In this document: one piece after another, positions 45,817-55,683 of the stretch
Layout: the number at the start of each line of letters is the position of its first letter
Position numbering within the stretch: the first letter of the stretch is position 1
From: Flavobacterium ammoniigenes
GTDB lineage: Bacteria; Bacteroidota; Bacteroidia; Flavobacteriales; Flavobacteriaceae
DNA length: 64,000 nucleotides
Direction: 5' to 3'
NCBI RefSeq assembly: GCF_020886055.1
Contig: NZ_AP025184.1
Location: forward strand, 186,001-250,000
The notes under the pieces: generated by a model
The model's database searches: none
Seen by the model: the letters and a program-made list of their open reading frames with translations, nothing else
Told to the model about the DNA's origin: nothing
Made by a program: the position numbers and the translations under genes

Positions 45817-46245
45817 ATGAAAAAAATACTAGTAGTAGCCCTATTGGTTCTTGGAACAGTAGCTGCAAACGCACAAGAAACATCAAAAAAAGCAAAACAG
45901 GTAGCATCAAAAGTAGTTGGAGCAGGAATGGTCTTTGCCAATGAAGTGATTGATTACGGGACAATTTCTCAAAATGCAGATGGAAAAAGAGAATTTGTAT
46001 TTACTAACAACGGGAACGCTCCTCTAGTAATCACAAATGCGCAAGGTTCTTGTGGTTGTACAGTACCTTCAAGCCCGAAAGAACCTATAGCTCCAGGTGC
46101 AAAAGGAGTTATTGGAGTAAAATACGACACTAACCGTGTAGGCCCATTTACTAAGACAGTAACCATTTCATCAAATGCAGCTGGGCAACCTACTAAGGTT
46201 TTAACAATTAAAGGTAATGTTGTAGCTGCGTCAGCTAAAAGCTAA
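45817..46245 (+). CDS. Exported DUF1573 protein
   Basis: A 142-residue protein with signal peptide (about 1-19, ending ANA) and one DUF1573 domain, an Ig-like (ASPM/MSP-type) beta sandwich: VIDYGTISQNADGKREFVFT, NNGNAPLVITNAQGSCGCTV, VKYDTNRVGPFTKTVTI. The conserved CGCT pair is present. Very common in Bacteroidota, with unknown role; it may be periplasmic or at the surface. Framed by its own -7 box and terminator. Confidence 0.9.
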   Translation: MKKILVVALLVLGTVAANAQETSKKAKQVASKVVGAGMVFANEVIDYGTISQNADGKREFVFTNNGNAPLVITNAQGSCGCTVPSSPKEPIAPGAKGVIGVKYDTNRVGPFTKTVTISSNAAGQPTKVLTIKGNVVAASAKS

Positions 46246-46266
46246 TTATAATTCAATATATATACA

Positions 46267-46297
46267 AAAGCTTCCTACTTTTACGGAAGCTTTTTTT
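46267..46297 (+). terminator. Terminator of DUF1573 gene
   Basis: Stem AAAGCTTCC / GGAAGCTTT, 9-nt loop, then Ts, 21 nt after the stop. Confidence 0.8.
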
Positions 46298-46317
46298 ATG
46301 CATAGACTTAAACTACA

Positions 46318-46854
46318 ATGAGAAAATTAGAAAATAGCGAACTGGATAGAAAATCGATTGAAGATTTTAAAAAATCAGAAAAGACGCCATTAATACTGGT
46401 GTTAGACGATATTCGGAGTTTACACAATATTGGATCTGTGTTTAGAACAGCTGATGCCTTTTTAATTGAAAAAATATACTTGTGCGGTATAACGGCTATT
46501 CCACCCAACAAAGAAATTCACAAAACTGCTTTAGGCGCAACAGAAACAGTAGCTTGGGAGCATGCAGAAAATGTATTGGATGTAATTACTAAACTTAAAT
46601 CTGAAAAAATTCTAACTTTTGCCATCGAACAAGTAGAAAGCGCTATTTTTCTTCAAAATTTTAAAGTTCAAAATAATCAAAAATATGCATTAGTTTTTGG
46701 TAACGAAGTTTTTGGTGTAGCCCAAGAAGCAGTTGCTATTTGCGATGGCGCGATCGAAATACCCCAACTAGGAACAAAGCATTCACTCAACATCTCAGTA
46801 AGTGCTGGAATTGTAGTTTGGGATTTGTTTCAAAAAATGCATTTCACAAAATAA
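46318..46854 (+). CDS. TrmH/SpoU-family RNA 2'-O-methyltransferase
   Basis: A 178-residue SPOUT enzyme with the three family motifs: DIRSLHNIGSVFRTADAF (motif 1), YALVFGNEVFGV (motif 2) and IPQLGTKHSLNISVSAGIVV (motif 3), which form the knotted SAM site. There is no extra RNA-binding domain, so it is a minimal form. It methylates a ribose 2'-OH in tRNA or rRNA; the target nucleotide cannot be predicted. Confidence 0.92.
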   Translation: MRKLENSELDRKSIEDFKKSEKTPLILVLDDIRSLHNIGSVFRTADAFLIEKIYLCGITAIPPNKEIHKTALGATETVAWEHAENVLDVITKLKSEKILTFAIEQVESAIFLQNFKVQNNQKYALVFGNEVFGVAQEAVAICDGAIEIPQLGTKHSLNISVSAGIVVWDLFQKMHFTK

Positions 46855-46890
46855 ATTCGCTTAATCCGTTGAAAGTACTAAATTTATAGC

Positions 46891-49800
46891 ATGAAGAATA
46901 GCTTTAAAATTCCCTTCTTAGCTTTATTTATAGTATTTGGAATCCATTTGGGATTTGCAATTCCTAAAAATATTGATCCGTCTTTAATAAAAAATGTTGC
47001 GCCGGTAGCACCAACAATTTCTGCAACTGGTAACTCAAATTATTGTCCGCTTTCACAAACAAAAATAGTTACCAACGTAACTATTACACACGACCCAACA
47101 GAATTAACTACGGAAGCAGTTTTCATTCAAATTTCCTCTGGATATGTTATAGGGCAGGATCAATTATTATTAACCAACCCTTTATTACATCCTACTCTTA
47201 CAACTTCATGGAATGCCTTGGAAGGAAAATTAAAACTTTCAAGTCCAACATCAGGTGTTCAAGTGAATTACTCAGATTTTGAAGCAGCCATCAAAGATGT
47301 TGTTTATTATAACTCCAATCCTAATCCTACTGGTACACGAAATTTTTCAATTACATTAGGTAATGGAAATGCTAATTACTTACCTAGAAATGGTCACTAT
47401 TATGAATACTTCCCAAGTTTAGGTATTACTTGGTCCAATGCAAAGGCAGCAGCGGCTACCAAAACATTTTATGGACTACAAGGGTATTTGGCAACTCTAA
47501 CTGCTGCAGATGAAGCCCAATTAGCAGGTAAACAGGCGCCTGGCACAGGATGGATTGGGGGCACAGACGAAGGAACTGAAGGTGTGTGGAAATGGGTCAC
47601 TGGACCGGAGGGACAAGCCAATGGAGGGACAGGAACTATTTTTTGGAATGGCTTAGCTAACGGTTCTACCCCAAATTTTGCGTTTTGGAATTCTCCAAAC
47701 GAACCCAATAATCAAGGGAATGAGGACTATGCTCATATCACCGCTCCGGGCATTGGAATTCCTGGATCTTGGAATGATTTACCCAATACAGGAGCCGCTA
47801 GTGGTCCTTACCAACCTCAAGGTTATATTGTAGAATATGGAGGAATGGTACCAGGAGATGTAGATGCTCTTCAGTTTTCTGCCAGCACCTCTTTGACTAT
47901 GGCTGGCAAAATAACGGCTGTAAATTCTAATTCCAATTGTGGTCCTGGAAATGTAACATTAAGTGCAGTTGCTACAAATGGCACTGTCGAATGGTATACT
48001 ACTGCAACAGGAGGTAACCCAATTACAACAGGAAATAATTTCACTACCCCCAATTTAACAAGTACTACCAATTACTTCGTAAGTGCAGGTTGTGCTGCTG
48101 ATAGAACCCAAATTACCGCTACGATAAACCCATTACCTGTTGTACAAAACACCTCCATCACTCAATGTGATACCGATGCAACTTCGGATGGAAAAACCAC
48201 TTTTAATTTAACTGTGAACAATGATTTAATTTCAGCGAATTATAGTAATGAATCTTTTGTTTATTATTCTTCATTGACTGGTGCAATAAATAATAATGTT
48301 GTGACAGATATTATTGCAAATCCATTAGCATTTACAAATACCACTCCTACTTCAATGCCCATTGGAGTTCGGGTATATAATGCCGTAACTGGATGTAGTT
48401 CTCCTGCCCAAATTACTCTGGTGGTTCCTACGACTAATTTTCAGCCCTCTTCAACTTTTTCGTTTACAGTTTGTGATGATTTCTTAGATACTAACGGAAA
48501 CAATTCAACTAGCAACAACAGTAGTGACGGGATTGCTACATTTGATTTTTCGACAACAAGGGCAGCAATCCTTGCTCAATTACCAACTCAATCCCAAAAC
48601 TATACTATCAACTATTACAGAAACCAAGCAGACGCCTTATCACAATTGAATGCTATAACAGACATTGCCCATTATAGAAATATTGGTTATGCTAACTCCC
48701 AAGATATTTGGGTTCGAATAGAAACTGATATTGTTACCAATTCTTGTGTTGGAGTTGGGCCTTACATTCGTTTGAATGTTGAAGCATTGCCAAAAGCCAA
48801 TATAATAAATGATTTGAGAGCATGTAATAGTAACTCCAGTGGAATAGTAAATTTTAATACTTCAACCCTTGAAGCCAATTTATTAAACGGTCAAACCAAT
48901 GTTCTTGTGCGTTATTTGGATCAGAATAACAATCCACTAAAGGATGCAAACGGTGTGCTGATTTCAAGTCCATTTCCAGCAACTTTTTCTAGCGTCACTC
49001 AAACTATTAAGGCAATAGTTACTAACAATTCTCCTCAACAATGTTTTGCAGAAACAACCATATCCTTTTATGTAGATGTAATTCCAACAGCAACACCAAT
49101 TCCATCAACATTAACAACCGTTTGTGATGACGAAGCTGACCCTGCAAATCAAGATGGCAAATATGCTTTTGACACTTCGACATTTCAAACTACTATTCTA
49201 GGTGGACAAACTGGAATGACTGTTACATATTACGATCAAAACAATACTATTTTACCAAGTCCGCTTCCCAATCCATTCATATCAGCAACACAAAATGTAA
49301 CCGTAGTTGTGGAAAATCCAATAAACACCAATTGTTCAGCAACTATAATAATCCCTTTTAAAGTTCATCCAATACCTAAAATTGAATTAAGTGCTACCGA
49401 ATTAATCTGTTCCAATATACCTGCCTTCTTTGTAACCTTATCACCTGGTTTTATAGATAATCCTACACTTTCCGATTATAATTATAATTGGATAAAAGAC
49501 GGAGGTAATACTATAGCAACTAGTCCAACATTAGGCGTAAATTCCGAAGGGAACTATACTGTCGAAGTGACCAATCAATCTGGATGCAGCGCAACCAGGA
49601 CTATACAAGTTACAGCATCTAATTTGGCGACTATTACATCCATTGACATTGTAGATTTAGTAGATTTAAATACTGTTACCATTACTACAACAGGACCTGG
49701 CGATTATGAATACAGCATGGACTACTTGAACGGAATTTGGCAAGATTCAAATCTTTTTACCAATGTTCCAGGCGGAATTCATCAAGTATTGATTAACGAT

Positions 49801-50100
49801 AAAAACGGTTGTGGTTTGGTCTCTAAAGAAATTACCGTTCTAAGCATACCAAAATTCTTTACCCCAAATAATGATGGGTATAACGATTACTGGACTGTTA
49901 AAGGAATGATTTCGTATCCCACTGCCGAATTACGAATTTTTGACAGATACGGAAAATTACTAAAAGAATTAAGACCGAACAGTATAGGCTGGGATGGCAT
50001 ATTTAACGGACAACCATTGCCTGCTTCAGATTATTGGTTCGTGTTTAAACTTGATGCAAATACACCGGAGAAAAGAGGTCATTTTTCCTTAAAAAGATAG
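46891..50100 (+). CDS. T9SS-exported C-type-lectin-domain protein
   Basis: A 1069-residue secreted or surface protein. Signal peptide about 1-23; C-type lectin domain about 167-317 with YEYFPSLGITWSNAKAAA, WIGGTDEGTEGVWKWV, the EPN carbohydrate-selectivity motif in NSPNEPNNQGNEDYAHI and the WND metal-site motif (SWNDL). Next comes an Ig-like segment (about 335-410) and several related modules, each opening with a Cys-Asp or Cys-Asn pair (TQCDTDATSDGKTTFNL, FTVCDDFLDTNGN, RACNSNSSGIVNFN, TTVCDDEADPANQDGKYAFD). Residues about 990-1069 form the gliding/T9SS type B sorting domain (FTPNNDGYNDYW...GWDGIFNGQPLPASDYWFV). EPN suggests mannose-type glycans (inference). Ligand unknown. Confidence 0.9.
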   Translation: MKNSFKIPFLALFIVFGIHLGFAIPKNIDPSLIKNVAPVAPTISATGNSNYCPLSQTKIVTNVTITHDPTELTTEAVFIQISSGYVIGQDQLLLTNPLLHPTLTTSWNALEGKLKLSSPTSGVQVNYSDFEAAIKDVVYYNSNPNPTGTRNFSITLGNGNANYLPRNGHYYEYFPSLGITWSNAKAAAATKTFYGLQGYLATLTAADEAQLAGKQAPGTGWIGGTDEGTEGVWKWVTGPEGQANGGTGTIFWNGLANGSTPNFAFWNSPNEPNNQGNEDYAHITAPGIGIPGSWNDLPNTGAASGPYQPQGYIVEYGGMVPGDVDALQFSASTSLTMAGKITAVNSNSNCGPGNVTLSAVATNGTVEWYTTATGGNPITTGNNFTTPNLTSTTNYFVSAGCAADRTQITATINPLPVVQNTSITQCDTDATSDGKTTFNLTVNNDLISANYSNESFVYYSSLTGAINNNVVTDIIANPLAFTNTTPTSMPIGVRVYNAVTGCSSPAQITLVVPTTNFQPSSTFSFTVCDDFLDTNGNNSTSNNSSDGIATFDFSTTRAAILAQLPTQSQNYTINYYRNQADALSQLNAITDIAHYRNIGYANSQDIWVRIETDIVTNSCVGVGPYIRLNVEALPKANIINDLRACNSNSSGIVNFNTSTLEANLLNGQTNVLVRYLDQNNNPLKDANGVLISSPFPATFSSVTQTIKAIVTNNSPQQCFAETTISFYVDVIPTATPIPSTLTTVCDDEADPANQDGKYAFDTSTFQTTILGGQTGMTVTYYDQNNTILPSPLPNPFISATQNVTVVVENPINTNCSATIIIPFKVHPIPKIELSATELICSNIPAFFVTLSPGFIDNPTLSDYNYNWIKDGGNTIATSPTLGVNSEGNYTVEVTNQSGCSATRTIQVTASNLATITSIDIVDLVDLNTVTITTTGPGDYEYSMDYLNGIWQDSNLFTNVPGGIHQVLINDKNGCGLVSKEITVLSIPKFFTPNNDGYNDYWTVKGMISYPTAELRIFDRYGKLLKELRPNSIGWDGIFNGQPLPASDYWFVFKLDANTPEKRGHFSLKR

Positions 50101-50101
50101 T

Positions 50102-51241
50102 TTATTTTGAAGAAATCTTATTTTGAATTTCGTTCAAAATATACAGATAATCAGCATGGTTTTTAACAAAATCACGATCTGATACGTCAATAATTAAGAC
50201 ATTTAAATCCGTTTGTGATTTGATGTAATCCAAATAACCCGTATTAATTTTATCTAAATACTCGGCAGGAATTTCTTGTTCGTAGCTTCTGCCTCGTTTT
50301 TTTATATTTTGCAATAAACGTTCCGAATTTTGGTACAAATACACATACAAATCGGGCTTGGGCATTTCTTTGTAAATGATATGAAACAAATTACTGTACA
50401 ATCGGTATTCATCATCCGCCAAGGTAATTTTTGCAAAAATTAAGGATTTAAAAATATGATAATCGGCTACAACAAAGTCTTTAAATAAATCAAATTGCGA
50501 TAAATCATCCGAAAGTTGTTTGTACCGATCGGCCAAAAAAGACATTTCTAATGGAAATGCATATCGGTTTTGATCTTTGTAAAATTTAGGCAAAAAAGGA
50601 TTGTCAGCAAAACGTTCCAAAACAGATTTAGCATTAAAATCTTCGGCTATTTTTGTTGCTAAAGTAGTTTTTCCAGCACCTATATTCCCTTCAAAAGCAA
50701 CATAATTGAACTGCTCCAAGCTGATTTTTCGCAATGGATTTTCTAGACTTTGAACCACTTTACAATCTGATGTATCTTTAGTTTCAGACAATAACTCGGG
50801 TATATCTTTTTGGAGTATAGGATGAATCCATTCTAAATTTAAATCCAACAGCGGTTTCAAAACAAAGATTCTATCTTGCATCAAGGGATGTGGAACTTTA
50901 AGTTGCTCAGTCGATATTATTTCATTGTCAAAAGCAACAATATCAATATCAATAATTCGAGATTGATAGCCCAGAGTATCTTCTCTCACTCGTCCCATCT
51001 GCTGTTCAATTTCCAAAATTTTGGACAAAATTTCGGCAGCCGAGTCGAAAGTATGCACTACAATAGCAATATTGTAAAAAGCCTCACTATCAAATCCCCA
51101 AGAGGGCGTTTCATACACCTTTGAAACTTTAACCACGGTAGCGACCTCATGATGAATCAATTGCAAACAACTTTCGATGTTTTCCAAACGATTCCCCTGA
51201 TTAGTTCCTATAGATAAAACGACTTGATGCTGTGATTTCAT
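50102..51241 (-). CDS. folK: Bifunctional HPPK (FolK)-deoxynucleoside kinase fusion
   Basis: A 379-residue two-domain enzyme. Residues about 5-150 are the folate-pathway pyrophosphokinase: LSIGTNQGNRLENI, VYETPSWGF and the Mg-binding RIIDIDIV (D98, D100). After a linker (about 150-175) comes a deoxynucleoside kinase: Walker A GNIGAGKTT (185-193, K191), VLERFADNPFLPKFY, and the ERLLQNIKKRGRSYE lid region. The fusion is recurrent in Flavobacteriia and joins two cytoplasmic kinases with no shared substrate, so a metabolic reason is not obvious. It faces the lectin gene with 1 nt between the stops. Confidence 0.92.
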   Translation of the reverse strand: MKSQHQVVLSIGTNQGNRLENIESCLQLIHHEVATVVKVSKVYETPSWGFDSEAFYNIAIVVHTFDSAAEILSKILEIEQQMGRVREDTLGYQSRIIDIDIVAFDNEIISTEQLKVPHPLMQDRIFVLKPLLDLNLEWIHPILQKDIPELLSETKDTSDCKVVQSLENPLRKISLEQFNYVAFEGNIGAGKTTLATKIAEDFNAKSVLERFADNPFLPKFYKDQNRYAFPLEMSFLADRYKQLSDDLSQFDLFKDFVVADYHIFKSLIFAKITLADDEYRLYSNLFHIIYKEMPKPDLYVYLYQNSERLLQNIKKRGRSYEQEIPAEYLDKINTGYLDYIKSQTDLNVLIIDVSDRDFVKNHADYLYILNEIQNKISSK

Positions 51242-51368
51242 AACAGCTGCAAATTAACTAAAAGTATACTATATTTGTGTGAAGTGTTAATAATTAAATT
51301 TCAATTTGAAAAATACAATTGTGTAACATTTTAACCCCAACAACTACTTATACAAAAATTAAATTATT

Positions 51369-53129
51369 ATGAAGTTTTTAGGAAATGTATTGGCTACCAT
51401 CGTAGGGATTTTTGTTTTCACCATGCTATTCTTTTTTGGAATAGTGCTGATTGGGGCCATTTTTGGCGGAGAAGAAAATGGTATTGACGTAAAAGAAAAC
51501 TCGGTAATCGTATTGAATTTAGAAGATATCCAAAATGACTATGCTGGGAAATATTCTGACCCTTGGTTTACCGCATTTTCAGATACCAAACAGATTGGCT
51601 TAACCGATGTCATTGATGCTATCGGAGCTGCTAAAAACGATGAAAATATTAAAGGTATTTCTATTTTAAACAATAATTCTTCGCTAGGCATGGCACAGAG
51701 CAAAGCGGTTAGAGATGCCTTGGAAGACTTCAAAAAATCAGGAAAATTTGTGATGGCGTATGCCAATACCTATTCGCAAAAAGAATATTATTTAAATTCC
51801 GTAGCCAACACTATTTATCTTAATCCGGTGGGCGATTTAGATTTCAAAGGACTTTCTTCTGACCTACTATTTTTTAAAGATTTTCAGGATAAAACAGGTG
51901 TAAAAATGGAAGTTATTCGCCATGGAAAATATAAAAGTGCTGTAGAACCTTTCCTCGAAAATAAAATGAGTGAGGCCAATAGAGAACAAATTACTGCCTT
52001 ACTCAATTCTATCTGGAATTCTGTTGTAACTGACATTGCCAAAAGTAGAAATGTATCTGTTGAAAAATTAAATGAAATTGCAAATGGTTTATTGGCACGA
52101 ACACCTGAAATGGCTAAGGCTCAAAAATTAGTAGACGTAGTTGCTTATGAAGATGTTTACCACAATGCCATTAAAAAACGATTACAAGTCGATAGTAAAG
52201 ACGAATACGAATCGGTTTCTATACTTGATTACACTCATAAATATACCACGACATCAATTCCTAATGATGCTACTGATGAAATTGCCATTATTTATGCCCA
52301 AGGTGAAATTCAAAGTGGTGAAGGAGATGTCAACATCATTGGAGAAGGCGCAATGCGACGTTCTATCAGTGAGGCAAGAAATAACGAAGATGTGAAAGCA
52401 ATAGTACTTCGCATCGATAGCCCTGGAGGAAATGCATTAACCTCCGATTTGATTTGGAGAGAAATCGAATTGACTAAAAAAGTAAAACCGGTTGTTGTAT
52501 CCATGGGGAATTATGCTGCCTCTGGAGGGTATTATATTGCTTGTAATGCTAATACAATTTTCGCAGAAAAAAATACTATTACTGGTTCTATAGGTGTTTT
52601 TGGGATGCTTCCTAATTTTAGTGGTCTTAGTACCAAAATGGGAATTCATTCTGAACAAGTCAATACCCACCAAAACTCAGGAAATTACAATCCATTTGCA
52701 CCAATCGATGAAAAATTTAAAGCCGTAACCACAGAAGGTGTAGAACAAATCTATAAAACATTTGTTTCCCATGTAGCGCAAGGGCGAAAAATGAGTTTTG
52801 CACAAGTAGATGCGATTGCACAAGGTAGAGTTTGGACTGGCGCTGATGCTATCAAAATTGGTTTAGTGGACAAAATTGGCGGTTTAGATGATGCCATTCA
52901 AGAAGCGGCCCGTTTAGCAAAAATCAAAACGTTCAACACTCAAAATTATCCAGAATACAATAAAAATTTTGATGATTTATTAGAAAATTTCCCTTTTGCC
53001 AAAACTAAAGAGCGTTGGATTAAAGAAGAAATTGGTGAAGAAAATTACAATATAATGGAACAAATTAAACGCATTCAAAGCTACAAAGGAGTTCAAGCTC
53101 GCATGCCATTCGAAATTACCATTCAATAA
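51369..53129 (+). CDS. sppA: Signal peptide peptidase SppA (67K type)
   Basis: Inner-membrane serine protease of 586 residues that degrades cleaved signal peptides. It has an N-terminal membrane anchor (about 8-32) and tandem S49 domains. The general-base lysine is K189 (HGKYKSAVEP, matching E. coli K209) in the first half, and the nucleophile is S385 (NYAASGGYYIA) in the second half, so the active site forms between the two halves as in E. coli SppA. A TATATTTG box at 51270-51277 lies 91 nt upstream. Confidence 0.94.
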   Translation: MKFLGNVLATIVGIFVFTMLFFFGIVLIGAIFGGEENGIDVKENSVIVLNLEDIQNDYAGKYSDPWFTAFSDTKQIGLTDVIDAIGAAKNDENIKGISILNNNSSLGMAQSKAVRDALEDFKKSGKFVMAYANTYSQKEYYLNSVANTIYLNPVGDLDFKGLSSDLLFFKDFQDKTGVKMEVIRHGKYKSAVEPFLENKMSEANREQITALLNSIWNSVVTDIAKSRNVSVEKLNEIANGLLARTPEMAKAQKLVDVVAYEDVYHNAIKKRLQVDSKDEYESVSILDYTHKYTTTSIPNDATDEIAIIYAQGEIQSGEGDVNIIGEGAMRRSISEARNNEDVKAIVLRIDSPGGNALTSDLIWREIELTKKVKPVVVSMGNYAASGGYYIACNANTIFAEKNTITGSIGVFGMLPNFSGLSTKMGIHSEQVNTHQNSGNYNPFAPIDEKFKAVTTEGVEQIYKTFVSHVAQGRKMSFAQVDAIAQGRVWTGADAIKIGLVDKIGGLDDAIQEAARLAKIKTFNTQNYPEYNKNFDDLLENFPFAKTKERWIKEEIGEENYNIMEQIKRIQSYKGVQARMPFEITIQ

Positions 53130-53131
53130 AT

Positions 53132-53159
53132 AAAAAAGCTTCCAATGGAAGCTTTTTTT
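53132..53159. terminator. Bidirectional terminator, sppA/DUF2797
   Basis: Near-perfect palindrome AAAAAAGCTTCC-AAT-GGAAGCTTTTTT between convergent genes; overlaps the DUF2797 stop codon region. Confidence 0.85.
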
Positions 53160-53952
53160 ATAACTCTATTTTTACAACATAGCCTTCTGAACTGCGAATA
53201 TTAAATACAATTCCGCCCTCAAAAAGTAAATATTGCCCTTTAATACCGATTAATTTTCCTTGAAAATTTGGAGTTTTATCCAAACTCAAACTAGTCACTT
53301 TAGCAGGATATTCCAAAACTGGATAGTGCATCTCATACAAATCTATTTTCTGATTGTAAAAATACTCCTGAACTTCAGTTGGGATTAAATGCTCTACTTT
53401 CAATCGCTCAGCGACTAAATCAATCGCTTCAAAAGAATTGGTTAGCATTTTTCGCCAATTGGTTTTATCGGCATAATGACTTTTTAACGCCACTTCTGTA
53501 ATCCCTGCCAAATAGCGGTTTGGTACCTCAACAATTGAAATCGCTTGACTCGCACCTTGGTCAATCCAACGTGTAGGCATTTGCGTTTTTCTTGTCACCC
53601 CCACTTTTACTTCGCTAGACAAAGCCAAATACACAATATGCGGTTGCAATTGCACTTTCTCTTCATAAGCTAAATCACGATCTGCAATTCCGAGATGCGC
53701 TGTGCTCAACTCCGGTTTCATAATCCAATCTCCTACAGCAGGACTAGAATAAAAGCAATCATAACAAAATCCTTGTCGAAATATTTTTTTCTTCTTCCCA
53801 CAATTCAAACATTGAAAACCTACAAAATTGATTTCCATTGGTTTACCCAAAAGTTGATTTACATTCAAAAAGCTGTCTTCAAAAACAAGATAATACTGAA
53901 TTGGATTGCCAAATTCAGTTTGCATTTTGGTTAAAACTCCTTCGTAAGTCAT
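53158..53952 (-). CDS. DUF2797 protein with zinc-ribbon
   Basis: A 264-residue soluble protein of the DUF2797 family. Visible marks: a CxxC...CxxC ribbon (QCLNCGKKKK...GFCYDCFYSS, about 48-70), the HIVYLALSSEVKVGVTRK segment, and PTRWIDQGASQAI, which recalls a GIY-YIG-like fold core (YLA...VKVGVTR). That resemblance is my inference and not evidence of nuclease activity. No function is assigned. Convergent with sppA through a shared terminator. Confidence 0.82.
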   Translation of the reverse strand: MTYEGVLTKMQTEFGNPIQYYLVFEDSFLNVNQLLGKPMEINFVGFQCLNCGKKKKIFRQGFCYDCFYSSPAVGDWIMKPELSTAHLGIADRDLAYEEKVQLQPHIVYLALSSEVKVGVTRKTQMPTRWIDQGASQAISIVEVPNRYLAGITEVALKSHYADKTNWRKMLTNSFEAIDLVAERLKVEHLIPTEVQEYFYNQKIDLYEMHYPVLEYPAKVTSLSLDKTPNFQGKLIGIKGQYLLFEGGIVFNIRSSEGYVVKIEL

Positions 53953-53971
53953 TTGGTTTTATGTTTCAGGT

Positions 53972-54000
53972 TTGGAATTGAACAAAAAATGTTATTTTTG
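53972..54000 (+). promoter_or_regulatory. Promoter of GH3-family gene
   Basis: TTG at 53972-53974 and TATTTTTG at 53993-54000, spacer 18 nt; ATG 49 nt downstream. Confidence 0.6.
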
Positions 54001-54049
54001 GTAAAGTTATCATTCGGAATCCGAAATTCATAATTCCTAACTCAGAAAT

Positions 54050-55561
54050 ATGCCCATACCGATCATTAATTCTATTGCTTCCTGGGTTTTAAAGCAACGG
54101 ATTCATCAAATCGAATTGTTCTTAAAGTACCCTAATGAGGTGCAAGAGGAATTGTTGATGAATTTGATCCGACGAGCAGAGAATACGGTAATTGGTGCCC
54201 AATATGAATTTAGTTCGATAACCTCCTACTCTACTTTTTCAGAACGAGTTCCCGTTGCTACTTATGAAGATTTGCAACCGCTAATTGAACGCACGCGCCA
54301 AGGCGAACAAAATGTTTTTTGGGATGCACCAATTAAATGGTTTGCTAAATCCAGCGGAACCACCAATGCCAAAAGTAAATTTATCCCCGTAAGCAATGAT
54401 GCTTTAGAAGACTGTCATTATAAAGGAAGTAAGGATTTGTTGTGTTTGTATTTGAATAACAATGAAGATTCTGATATGTTTTTGGGGAAAAGTCTTCGCT
54501 TAGGTGGTAGTTCTCAAATTTATGAAGATAAGGAAACGTTGTTTGGCGACTTATCGGCTATTTTGATAGAAAATATGCCTATTTGGGCCGAATTCAGTAG
54601 TACCCCTAGCAATAAAATATCGTTGATGAGCGAATGGGAGCAGAAGCTGGCTGCAATTATCAACGAAACTAAAAATGAAAATGTAACTAGCTTTGCAGGA
54701 GTTCCTTCTTGGATGTTAGTCTTGATGAACCGAATGCTTGAAGAAACTGGAAAAGGTAATTTATTGGAAGTTTGGCCTAACCTAGAAGTGTATTTTCATG
54801 GAGGAGTCAGCTTTGAACCTTATCGCGAACAATATCAAAAGTTACTCCCAAAATCCAATTTTAAATACTACGAAATATACAATGCCTCCGAAGGATTCTT
54901 TGCTATTCAGGACCTAAATGATTCTAGTGACTTGTTATTAATGCTAGATTATGGCATTTTTTATGAGTTCATTCCCATGGATATTTTTGGCACACCTAAT
55001 CAAAAAGTAATTCGCTTAGCAGAGGTAGAATTGTTTAAAAATTATGCCGTTGTAATTACTACCAATTCTGGTTTGTGGCGCTATTTAATTGGCGATACTG
55101 TTCGTTTTACTTCGTTGAATCCCTATCGAATTCGCGTTTCGGGCAGAACCAAACACCATATCAATGTCTTTGGCGAAGAACTTATGGTTGAAAATACCGA
55201 TCAAGCTATTGCCAAAGCTTGTCAACTCACATACACTGAAGTAATAGAGTATACCGTAGCTCCTATTTTTATGGACGGCAAAGAAAAAGGGGCACACGAA
55301 TGGATGATTGAGTTCAAGAAAAACCCAACTGATATCGATCAATTTCGAACGATTTTAGACGAAACATTACAAAGCCTCAATTCCGATTATGAAGCCAAAC
55401 GCTATAATAATATGACCTTGAATCCTTTGGTGATTAATTTGGCTCGACCACAACTATTTTATGATTGGCTCAAAGAGCGAAATAAATTGGGCGGCCAACA
55501 TAAAATTCCGAGATTATCCAACCAAAGAGAGTATTTAGAGCAATTGAAAGGTTTACAATAA
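54050..55561 (+). CDS. GH3-family acyl-acid amido synthetase-like protein
   Basis: A 503-residue member of the GH3 branch of adenylate-forming enzymes, first known from plant auxin conjugation. Motifs: WFAKSSGTTNAKSKFIPVS (ATP phosphate loop), YFHGGVSFEPYREQ, YYEIYNASEGFFAIQDL (adenine/ATP region), LWRYLIGDTVRFTSL (Tyr-x-x-Gly-Asp), and VSGRTKHHINVFGEELM before the C-terminal cap. Bacterial GH3 proteins probably join an acyl acid to an amino acid or other amine; the substrates are unknown. Its own promoter precedes it, and an imperfect terminator follows. Confidence 0.9.
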   Translation: MPIPIINSIASWVLKQRIHQIELFLKYPNEVQEELLMNLIRRAENTVIGAQYEFSSITSYSTFSERVPVATYEDLQPLIERTRQGEQNVFWDAPIKWFAKSSGTTNAKSKFIPVSNDALEDCHYKGSKDLLCLYLNNNEDSDMFLGKSLRLGGSSQIYEDKETLFGDLSAILIENMPIWAEFSSTPSNKISLMSEWEQKLAAIINETKNENVTSFAGVPSWMLVLMNRMLEETGKGNLLEVWPNLEVYFHGGVSFEPYREQYQKLLPKSNFKYYEIYNASEGFFAIQDLNDSSDLLLMLDYGIFYEFIPMDIFGTPNQKVIRLAEVELFKNYAVVITTNSGLWRYLIGDTVRFTSLNPYRIRVSGRTKHHINVFGEELMVENTDQAIAKACQLTYTEVIEYTVAPIFMDGKEKGAHEWMIEFKKNPTDIDQFRTILDETLQSLNSDYEAKRYNNMTLNPLVINLARPQLFYDWLKERNKLGGQHKIPRLSNQREYLEQLKGLQ

Positions 55562-55565
55562 AAGT

Positions 55566-55609
55566 AAGCCAAAAGAAATTTAGTGTTTAGACTATTTTTC
55601 TTTTGGCTT
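55566..55609 (+). terminator. Terminator-like hairpin after GH3 gene
   Basis: A 13-bp perfect stem (AAGCCAAAAGAAA / TTTCTTTTGGCTT) with an 18-nt loop. The T run is weak, so it may be a terminator or mRNA 3' stabiliser. Confidence 0.5.
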
Positions 55610-55683
55610 AAATACACTATTTTTTTCAACTTAACTCCCAACATTGCCCCGGTGATTAGGAAAAAGTTATGATTCTCAGACTA

